Shown here piece by piece: positions 41,453 through 53,400 of a stretch of 64,000 nt of DNA. Each line of letters begins with the position of its first letter. Position 1 is the first letter of the stretch. Location of the stretch: contig JAZKBL010000006.1 of NCBI GenBank assembly GCA_040388665.1, forward strand, positions 1-64,000. The letters run 5' to 3'. The notes under the pieces are model-generated. The model searched no databases. It was not told the DNA's origin and saw nothing but the letters and a program-made list of their open reading frames with translations. Made by a program: the position numbers and the translations under genes. The stretch comes from DAHVFY01 sp040388665 (GTDB lineage: Bacteria > Chlamydiota > Chlamydiia > Chlamydiales > Rhabdochlamydiaceae).

Positions 41453-44400
41453 TTAAGATGAATGACAACTCCGATCCGCTCTAATGACGGACGAAGGCAC
41501 AGGCGTTGGCGCAGGTGATGGTGGGCATGGTGGACATGGCGGCGGCGGCGGCGGTTGTACATCAGTTACTTTATAGAAGAAAGCAGTCGTTGCATTTTCA
41601 AATGTCGGATTTCCGATGCCCGTTGGGAAATATGTGCTAAATGTGTTGGTAAACCCTCCGCCTGTTGCCGCAGGGACATCAGTAGGATCAAAGAAAAATG
41701 CCCAATCCGACCCGTTAAACTTACCAAAATTGGTATCGCCGTTACCATTGTTTACGTTAAATGGCAATCCTCTTTCACCCCATGCAGAGGTGTACCAAAA
41801 AGTATGTGAGTCTTCAAAAGAGTTTATAACCTGTGAATAACGATCTATAAAAATATGTCCAGGGCCTACACCACTCATTACAGTTGGGAATGCATTATCT
41901 GCAATCAATATAACTTGTCCTGAAAGAAGGCTAGCATTTTGAACGATAGAGCCATTGCGTAACGCAATATTCACCTGCGCTGTAATCGTAATATTACCAT
42001 TTGATATGAATTCTGTTGTAACAGTCGGAATTGCAGCTGTTGTCGTCTGCCCGCCAAGTAGAACATTGTTAGCAGTAATTGTTAAATCTCCACTCGAGTT
42101 AATTCGTGCTGAATTTGTTGCAAAGGCCATTGAATCATTTGATGTTGCTGTTAAATTGCTTGTAACATTAAGGGTAATATCTCCAGAATTTGTTTGTATA
42201 AAAGCATCACCTGGCCCTCCAAGTAAGTTAAGAGAGTCAAAAGATATGTGGTTGATATCACCTGTTCCCTGGTGCAAAATCCCTGAATTCCCCGTAATTA
42301 AAGACATCGATGTCGAAGTGATGTTCATGTCGCCTACAGATCCCACTTGATTTGTAATTAGAGCATTAGATGTTAGCAAGATCCTCTCACCCATGGTAAT
42401 TGTCATTGTACCAAGGCCTGAAATGACAGCATTTTGCAATAAAGCCGCTCCCGGGGCATCCATAAGTAGATTATTACCTGTTAGACTTATGTCATTATTT
42501 CCTAAGATAGTACTGTTTTCGTGCAAAATAAAATCGCCAAAAGTCGTAATCGTAATAGTCCCTGTACCTAAATGGTTAATGGTAGCATCATCTATGAAAA
42601 GATCTCCACCCAATGCCATTGCAATCGCTCCGGCGCCTGCTGTATTAGTGATTAGTGCATTCGTATCAAGTGTAGCTCTTCCTGCAATACTTGCTGTAAA
42701 GCTGCCCCCATTGATCCTGATGATGGAGCTTGACATCGCGTCTCCCACCATGATCAAATCTCCCTGGATTAGGCTCGTACTAACAACTAAACCTGAAAAA
42801 GGATCTACTGTTTCAACAAGTACCGGACCTGCACCCGCAATCATATTAAGATTACGGTTGTGAGCTAAAGACATGGTTCCTGTTGAAGAATTTCTCACAA
42901 TCGCATCATTTAAAAGATTGATATCATTAATAAGCGCTGTCATCGTGTATGTTCCAACACCACCTGTTAAAAGAACTGAAGCTATATTTGCAACGGTAAT
43001 ATCAATTCCTATGACATCAAGATTTCCAGAAGCATTGGATGCTAGAGCTGGGAATCCGGGATAGCCAGATATTGAAAAATGCCCGCCTGCAATATACGTT
43101 GTGTCACCATTTGAAAAAACGTTAACAGCACCGCCGCTTCTAGATCCCATTTCAATATTGCCAGCTGCATTTATAGTTAATGTAGAGTTGCTAGAAACAG
43201 TCCCAAGTCCTGCATTTCCTCCAAATATTGCTGCGTTCGCTGCAGATACAATATTTACAGCGCCTGTACCTAAATGACTAAAGCTCGAGAGATTTTCCAT
43301 GTTGATATCGCCAACTGTCGTTGTAGCAATAAGAGTTCCAGCTCCTGCTGCTATATTAACGTCCACATTTTGATAAAAATGGATGTCGTTATTAGCAAGT
43401 ATTGTAAATGAACCGCCAAGTGCTGTCAAAAGTGTTGCACTTCCTGCAGCATCCCCTGTTACATAAACATTTCCAGCGCTCGATAGAACAAGTGCTGTTA
43501 TACTGTCTGTTGTAAGAGATGCATTCCCTCCTTGAGTCCCGCTAAAAGTAACATCACCGGTTGCACTTACGTTAAAGAAAAGAGCGTTGCTTAAAATAGA
43601 CGCTGCACCAAGAGCCCCTCCGGAGAAAGTAGCGTTCCCGCCAGCAAGAATTGTGGTGGTAGCTCCTGTGCTGATATTATTAATCTCTACATCATCAAAT
43701 GCCACTAAGTCTTCTGCTAAAGTAATAATCAAATCACCTGTCATTCCAGAATTAATACTAATTGTACTATGTCTTAAATGATTTAGATTATTCGCAACCA
43801 TAATCAAATCACCAAGATTACTTGCAAGCGTTGCACGTACACCCGCATTAAAACCTTTTGTCTTAACATTATCTGATATGATCAGAAGAAGGTTGTTAGC
43901 AAATAGAGTCGCTGGATTGCTTGATGCAGCCTCAACGTTCAGATCTCCCGCAGCTACAAGAATGACATTTGCACCACCTTGGATAAGAGCCGGGCCTGTA
44001 AAACCACCAATTACATTACAGTTAGCACCAATTGTCATAGAAATATCACCTGTACCCACATGAAAGAGCGTTGCTGCATTCTGTAAACTAAGATCTCCAT
44101 TCGTTGTTGTTACAGTTAAAACACCTGCGCCGGAAGTTAGAAGAATCGCACTGTTATCACGCACTGTGATATTATCTACAGCGGTTATTGCAAGCGTACC
44201 TTGAGTTGCTACAATTGAAGCGCTCGTAACAGCTGATGGATCACCGGATAGGAGAATATTCTCTGCTAAAATCATCGCCGTTGTACCTGTTGTCGTAAAA
44301 TTCGCAAACCCATTTGGATCAGCGATCAAGTTGAGGAAGCTTCCAACGTTTACACTCAGCATTCCACCAAGATTTAATAAAGTAGCGCTTCCAGCACCTG

Positions 44401-47400
44401 CAATGAAATTTGCAGAATTTGTAACAAGAATACTCATCATTCCCGCGCTTAAATTATTAAGTGAGGAATTATCATCAACAAACAGATCATCTGAACAAAC
44501 TATGACATAATTACCAACACCTGCCGATAAAGTAATGTTCGCATTAGCTGAAAGTGTTGCAAGCCCTGTTAAAATCGTTAAATCTCCGGACTGATTAAGG
44601 ATCGTCGCAGGCTGAAGAGCTGTGAATGCACGCATGTTCATCTGCCCAACAACAATTGTAGTTGTGCCATTAGAGATCATCGAAGCAGCTCCTATAACCT
44701 GCCCTTCCATATCAAGAAGACCTGGAGTTACAAGCGTAAGTGGACCATTGTTGACGATGGAAGCATCTCCTGATGCTCCTCCACGGATAGCAACATTAGC
44801 GCCACCGACAATAATATTACTTCCAGTTCCTTGATTGATCACAAAAGAAGCATTTTCAATAACGATATCATCTGTTGCAACAAGTGTTATGGCACCTGCT
44901 CCCAAAAGATCTGAAAGATCAATAAAAGCATTGTCTCGAACAGTAATTCCACCTGCCGCACTCACCGTAATAGCTCCAGCGCTTGTTGTAAAGAAAGCTG
45001 CAGCACCGCCTGGTACACCGACGAGTGAAACACTATCGTTGCCAATAATGGTTAATGTGTTTGCACCTGATATAAATGCACCCCCTCCAAGATCCGCCTG
45101 GAAGCTAATAAGACCTGGCACATTCAAGTTAAAGGCACCTGTCGTATAAATAAATCCGGCAGCTCCATCAGATCCGCCTGTTGTAAATAAGCTGTTTGCC
45201 AAATTCACATTTGTAGTACCAGTTCCTAAATTGCGTATGAAAGAAGCATTAGAGAGTCTAAAATCTCCTGAAGCACTATTTACAGTTAATATCCCAACGC
45301 CTCCGATTAAGCTGATGCTACCAAAATCAATGATGTCATAGCTACCGCCTGTTACAGTGAGATTACCAGTGAGTGTTTGAATAAAGGCTGTATTCACAAA
45401 TGAATCCCCAGCAATGCGGATTCTACCTGTTGCTGTAACATTGGATGTCGTCTGACCAGAAATAAACGCTGAACCTCCGCTATCTGCTAGAATATCGAGG
45501 TTGCCGCCTGTTGTCACATCAACTGTCGACGCTCCAGCTACAAAAGAAGGTCCTTGGAAACCAGCTTTAATTAAAGCGTCCGCTCCTGCAACCACTGTGA
45601 CAGAACCCGTTCCTAGATGATTCACAAAAGAATTATTAATCACATTAAAATTACCAGTCGTTGCAGTCACTATGATGGGATCAACTCCTGCTGTAGAAAA
45701 AATGCTGCCAAAATCTTGAAGGGTAATGTCTGTTAATGCTGTAACTGTCAATGGCCCTGAAACGTTATTAATCGATGCAGAGTTTGCTCCCGAAATCGAA
45801 CCATTCACGTTAATGCTACCGCCAGTAGAGGTCACATTCAAACTACTTCCCGATGTGATCTCTGAGATCCCTGTTGAGTCTGAAAGAACGAAAATATTTT
45901 TTGCTGCTGTAAAGCTTGTTGTGCTTACAACACCTTCAACAATTGCATTACCAACGCCTGCGGCGATGATCGCAGAACCACCAACTGTAATCGTCATTGC
46001 ACCCGTAGCTGTGTTAGTAAAGAAGGAGTCATTAGAAAGAACTAAATCTTCACCAATTGTCATGGTGTAAACACCAAGGCCGCTTGTTAAGAAAACGTCA
46101 CTATAAGGAACAACTGTTGCATGACGCGCAATTGTGATGATAAGGTCACCGATAGCCATAGCTGCAGGGCTATTGATAATACTTGCTCGTACAAGTGTCG
46201 TATTACCCAACATTTCAAGCGTGTCTGCAATAATCGTCATCGTACCGCTGCCGAGAATCGATGCAGCACCCGTTGCAACAGCTTCAATTGTCAAACTACC
46301 GGTTCCTGTATAACTCACGTCTGCATTACCGGAAATTATCGAAGCACCAAGAGGGCCTCCTTTAATTAAGCCGTTCGCACCAACTGTAACAATCACATTT
46401 CCTGTGTCTAAATGTCCTAAGAAAGAATCATTCTGCACATTCAAATCTCCAGTGGTTGCAATAGCCGTAAGAGTACCGGCACCACTACTGATTAAAATAG
46501 AAGCATTGTTAGAAACTGTCATGTTCGTTGTAGCTGTTACTGACAAATCGCCACTTGTCGCTAGAATTTCAGCAATGTTAAGTCCGCTAGAATCCCCATT
46601 AACTAAAATACTTGCAGCTGTTACTGCACCTGTTAGCCCATTTGTTATAATTGTTGCTGCACCATTTAGATCTGAAATAAGAGAAAGGTTGTTTGCAGCG
46701 ATCATTGTAAAAGTATCTGTGTTATTAAAAATCAAAGCATCTCCAGCTCCTGCAAGCAATGTCGCAGAACCTGAAACAAGGATTGTACCAGTCATACCTG
46801 CTGATAGTATATTAATAGCAGAGTCGTTAGCGACGATCAAATCATCACTAATGACCATTAAAAAGTTTCCAATGCCACCTAATAAGGTAATGCCAGAATG
46901 TGCAGTAAGAGTTGTCAGGCCTGCAAAAATGGTCATATTGCCCGTTGCATTGACAATTGTTGCAGGAACAAGCGTTGTCGAACCTAACATATTAATCGTA
47001 TTTGCAGTGATCAACGTATCTCCATTAGAAAGAACTGAAGCAGAGCTTAATAATTGAGCTTCTACATCAAGCTGACCTACAGCTGTAAGAAGAAGTGTAC
47101 CATCACCAAAGATAAAGGCATCGCCGGCAGCTCCCGCACGAACAGTCAAATTAGCACCCGAAGTTATTATCTGATTACCTGTTCCCTGATTGCGCACAAA
47201 AGCATTATTTTCAATAACCAAGTCTGCAGAAACCGTAGATACGGTTACATCGCCAATACCACCTGTCAAATCAATGAATGCATTATCTCGAATAACAATT
47301 TGACCAAGCGCTGCCACATTAATAATACCTGTTGTCGTCGTAAAATAAGATGATGGACCACTCGGTTCACCAACGATCGCAATATTACTGTTACCTGTAA

Positions 47401-50400
47401 CTATAAGATCAGCATCACCGCTAATAAATGCGCCGCCTCCTATGTCTGCTTGCAAATTAATATCTCCTAAAACATTCAGATTGAAAACACCTGTTGTATA
47501 AATAATACCTGCAGCGCCATCAGTCCCACCTGTAATAAAGAGACTATTTGCCGCATTGATGTTAGTAATACCGGTCCCTAAATTGCGAATAAATGCAACA
47601 TTTGAAACTCTGAAATCACCAAGAAGATCATTTACAGTAAGAGTTCCTACTCCTCCTAATAAGTTAATGCTTGCAAAATCAAGAATGTCAAAACTTACAC
47701 CTGTAACGGTTAGATCGCCATCTGTTGTTTGGATGTAAGCGTCATTTAAGAAAGAATTGCCGGCAATTCTCACTCTTCCAGCCATCGCAATGACATTTGT
47801 AGTATCTGCTCCAGAAATATACGCTGAGCCTCCAAGATCTGCTTCAATATCAAGATTTCCAGTAGGAGTCACATCCACTGTATCGTTACCGCTGATGAAT
47901 GCACTACCATCAAACCCAGATTTAATGAGGATATCTGCGCCTGCAACGACAGTCACAGAGCCTGTTCCTTGCTGTTCAATAAATGAATCATTAATGATAT
48001 TGATGTTACTACCTGTCGCTGTGACAGTAAGAGCTCCTGCACCAAATGAGGTATAAATGCTGCCATGATCTTGTAAAGAAATATCCGTTGCAGCTGTCAC
48101 GTCAAGCGTTCCAAGCCCATTGTGAATCGCTGCTATGTTGCTGCCTGAAAGAGAACCAATAACAGAGATGCTTCCATCGATAGATTGCACTGTAAGAGCA
48201 AGTCCTGACGTGATTTCTGAAAAACCTGTCTCATCAGCAAGCACAAAAATATTCTTTGTTGTTATGAAACTAAGTGTCGTCACTGTTCCTGAAACGATTG
48301 CATTACCAGCGCCTGCAACAACTGTTGCAGATCCTGTAATGTTAATACTCATTGCGCCTACAGCGTCGCTACGAATGATGGAATCGTTGCCAAGCACCAT
48401 ATCGTCATCAAGAGTCATTGTAAATGTGCCCGCGCCCCCTGTTAGAAGGATAGAAGCATGAGGATAAATTGTTGTTACCCCATCAACACTAATGCTCATG
48501 ATACCCACATCACTTTCTACACGAGCACGTACAAGAGGATCAAAACCAAGCACACGGAATGCGCCGGCTACAGAGATCGTTGTATCACCGCCTGAAAGAA
48601 CTGCAGCTTCCATTCCAGATAAAGCTTCTACTTCAAAAGCTCCGCCAGCTGTTAGAGTCAGGTCATTCATCCCTTGAACCAACGCTTCTCCTTCTGCTCC
48701 TGCACGTACAATGACATTGCCAAGCGTGCTTGCAATTGTAAGTATGCCTGCAGACCCCGGACTAATGATCGTTGCATCATTTTCTACAGTAAGATCACCT
48801 GTCGTTGCAGTAACGCTCAAATTACCGGTACTTGCAACACCCATTGTAATAAGAGCATGGTTCTGAACGTTGACTTTATTTCCTGCGGTAATAATCAGAT
48901 CGCCAAGAGTTGCATCTGTTGAAATCGTCGCAAAATTCGTTCCATCAAAGCCGTTAAGAAGAACATTCTCTGATACAGCTGCCATGATAGGTCCGTTAGC
49001 TGTGATATAAGCACCACCGCCAACATCGGCTATAAGATTCAAATCTCCTGTAACCGTAAGAGTATAAATTCCAGCTCCTGGAAAGATCGTAGCGTCTCCA
49101 TCAGCTCCTGCTATGATAAACAACGAACCCGGTGAAGATGTTGTTGTTCCCCCTACGCTTGTATTCTGAATGAACGAATTGTTGTAGACAACAATATCAC
49201 CTACAGTTGATTGAACACTTAAAGTGCCAACAATCATATCTGTTAAATTGATATTAGAAAAATCGATCAACTCAACCGAAGAACCGCTCACTGTTAAATC
49301 ACCCGATAAGTCAAAAATACTAGCTGTGCTCATCCCGGAAAAACCGCTTAATTTGATTTTATCTATTGCAGTGACATTGACAGTACCGTTAGCTGAAATA
49401 ATTGCAGAACCGGTAGCTACAGCCTGAATATCTAAAGATCCTCCAATTGTTACTGTCATATCAGAGTTATTGAGAATGGATGAGTTTCCTGCAAGACCAC
49501 CTTTAACAAGAGCATTACCTCCGGCACTTGCATTTAATATTCCAGTCCCTTGCTGCTGGATATTTGAGCCGTTATCAACGATCAAATCACCAGCTGTCGC
49601 GGCCACTGTTAAAACACCAATTCCTGCTGTTAATGTAATCGCTGCATCATCATAAAGCGTAATATGCTCGGCAGCTATTACTCTAAGAGCGCCAGCGCTT
49701 GTCGTAATTGACGCAGGATTACCTCCGAAACTCGATCCTATTAAATGAATGCTTTCAATCGTAGAGGTAACTAGCAGCGGTCCGACAGCGCTTATAGTTG
49801 CTGAGCCTGATCCATCGGCAAGAACAAAAAGACTACCTGCTACAGTATAGCTGGATGCCATGACACTAACAGTGCTTGCAATAATCACCGCACTTGCACC
49901 ACTTGCTAAAATAGATGTTCCACCAACACTAATAACATAAGGACCTGCAGCATCTGTTTGAACGCTAGAACCATCAAGAACAACCAAATCTCCGGTTGTT
50001 GTTAGATTAAGGGTTCCCATCCCTCCTGTAAGATGAATGCTTGAAAGATAACTAAGCGTTGCATCTCCTGTACTTGTCACATTGATATCACCGCCTGTTG
50101 CTGTAATTGAAGATCCTGTGGCATCAAAGCCTGTCATCAAAAGAGCTGCTGCATTGACTGTAGCACCACCGCTGCCCCCTGTGATTGATGCAGCTCCGCT
50201 TGCTCCTGACTGAAGAACCATTTCAAAACCAGATGCATCCACTGTCGTAAGTCCTGATCCAGAATGTAAAATTTCAGAAGCATTTTCAATTCTTATATCA
50301 CCCATTGAACCTGTGACAGTAAGAGCTCCTGCACCCGCAAGACTGATCGTAGAAAAGTCCTTCATATCTAAAGATCCGCCTGTGACTGTCAAATCACCAG

Positions 50401-53400
50401 CAGTTGAAGAAACTGTTGCGGGAAATGCCATAGAAAATCCCATAATGCTGATTTTTCCACTTGTTCCCGTCGTGATCGATGTTGTATCTACAGCTGTTAT
50501 TGAAGCAGAACCTCCTGAAACAGATTCTATGTTCAAGTTACCATTTGGAATGTTCAGAGTAATACCATCACTTGCAACTGTAATCGCAGCATTGCCACCA
50601 GTTGTACCACCTCTTACAAGAACATTGCCAGCGCCCATCATGCCAACTGTTGCCGTGATTGTTCCTGAACCTGCATTCGCAAGGCTAGAGCCATTTTCTA
50701 CACTTAAATCACCGTTTAATGTTGTGATTCCAATAGTCCCTGTACCTGCAAGTGGAATTGTAATGTTAGAATCATCTCTTATAATAACGTTATTTGTAGC
50801 GTTAATTGTAATAGATCCTTCTGTGCTAATAAACGATGTTTGCATGCTTTCAGGAGCGCCAACCATCAAAAGATTTGCGCCGCAATCAACTGTAATATCT
50901 CCAGTTGTTGCCGTCATAGATGTCGAACCATCTTCATGTGCCAGCATACGCACATTGCTTCCAGCTGTTACATTAAGAGGTCCTGTTGTTACTGAAATTA
51001 AAGAATCGCCAGCACCGCCTAATAATGAAATCGTCCCTGCAGCAACATTAATCGTCGTTATGCCAGATCCTAAATTCACAATGCTAGATCCATTATCAAT
51101 CAGAAGATCTGTTGTTATCACCTCAATATCTAAAAGACCAGTGCCTGTCGATTCAATATAAGAAAAAGGATTCATCGTTAAATCGGCTAAAGCAGCAGTT
51201 ACTGTCAAATCACCGCTCGAAGTGATTCTTGCTCCATTGAATGGGGATAATGAAGAAGAGTATCCTGACATTTGAATTCCATGCGCTGTAATCGTAGAAG
51301 CACCGGAACCTCCATCAATATAAGAGCCTCCATCAGAACTTGGACCTCCTTCAATATAGAGGTAGCCAACTGTTGTCGTACTACTAATACCACCCGTTCC
51401 AGCATGCGTTAAATAAGATCCATTAGCTAAACTAAAATCGCCAGCTGTAGCGTCAACAGTCAGAAGTCCAGCTCCTCCTAAAATTTCAATATGAGAAAAA
51501 TTATTCATATCCATTCTAGAAGCTGTAACTGTCAAATCACCAGTAGATGCTTCAATGTATGCATTAACACTAAATGCCAATCCATTCATAGAAAGCGTTC
51601 CTGACATCCCTGTTGCAATCGAACTTGTAGCTCCAACACTAATAAATGCTTCACCACTTGATACCGTCATCAAATCGATCGAGCCCGTAACAGCTCCCAT
51701 TGTAAACGTCAAACCCTGCGCACTGACAATGCTTGCATTCCCGTCCGTTCCACCGACAATAAGAAGAGCATTTCCTGCACTTCCCGTCGCATCCATAGAA
51801 CTTGCACTTTCAACCGAAGAATCGTTATTGATCGTTAGATTATTTCCTGCTGAAAAAGTTAATGTACCTGTGCCGCCTGTTAAAGTAATATGAGCTGCAT
51901 TGGTAAGTTCTAAATTACCGGCATCCGCAGACACTGTTAAATTACCAGCAGATGTAGAAATCAAAGAGTCGTTAGCTCCCGGCTGACCGATGATATAAAT
52001 ATTTTCAGTTGACGTAACCACTAAGTTACCGGAAGATGTAATGCTTGAACCGCCTGTATCATCTGAAAGAAGGTTAAGGTTTCCAGTTACTAAAACATTA
52101 AGATCCCCAGTTCCCCCCAAAATTATTACAGGTCCTGCACCTGCTGCAAGATACGCTGATCCCATGACCGTAATCGTCGTAGCGCCGGCTGTTGAATTTT
52201 CGATAAGGGCATTATTCAATGCAAATAAGTCGCCTGTGGTCGTAATAGTAAGATCGCTTCCACCGGTTACCGCTATTTGGCTTAAACCAACACCTCCGCC
52301 TTGGATAGTGAGATCGCCTGCAAGCGTAAGAATAGCTGCATTACCAATGGGTGTTGAAGCACTCTGGATACTGGAACCATTATTGATTAAGCAATTTCCC
52401 GGTGCGTTTACAGTTACATTAAGCACTCCTGTCCCGGCACTTAAATTAATCACAGCATTTGTATCTAAAAGAAGAGTCTCGCACGTTACATTCAAATCAC
52501 CTGATGATGTTTCTATCAGTGTTTGATTAAGCGATGTCCCTATAAGAGATGCTTGGAGAGCATTAACCGTTAAGGTATCTCCTGCAACAAGTTCTCCTTG
52601 AAGATAGAAATTATTTCCTGAATTTACAGTAATTTGACCCGCCATTGAATTATTAATGGAATCAGTAATATTAATGTCAGAGCCCGCAGCTGATGTGATC
52701 GTTAATGGAGCTGTGGTTGCAAGAGCAATACCACCTCCGCCAATATTAATCTCACCTGCAATTGCAGACGTATCTATTGTAAAAGCCCCGCTTGAAGTAT
52801 AAGTAATTGTTCCAAACAAATTAATCCCAGCCACTGCTGTATTATTCGCAGACATGGCAAGAGTTCCTGTTCCCGACATCGTTAAAGCACTTGTTCCCAC
52901 CATAATAATACTACCATCAGCGGTTGTCCCTGCATTGAAAGCTATACTTCCAATAGAATTATTAAACGTAACACCCGCGCTCATGACAATATTGCGTACG
53001 GCATTCAATGTAAGAGTGTTAGCACCTGCTACCCAAGTAACATCGTCTAAAAATACGATATCACCACCTCCTGCAAAACCCGATGTAGTAGAGATCGTGA
53101 CACTTCCACCACCTAAATTTACAAGAAGATTTGGAATATTAATGTTACCGGCTGCTGCTGTTCCGGTATAATTAGGAGCAACAAAAGAGATGTTTGCATC
53201 TACTGCATTACTAATTGTCAAATCGCTTGGATCAAGAAGAAGCGTACCGGCTGTTCCAAATGGCGCACGTCTATCAGCAAAGCCAAAATAATCAAGCGTG
53301 TTCTTACTTGACACTTCAACAAATCCACCATGACCACCTGTCTGTCCGCCGCATGCTAAAATGTTACCAAAAAAGGTTGTATGCCAATCAGACCAAACAA

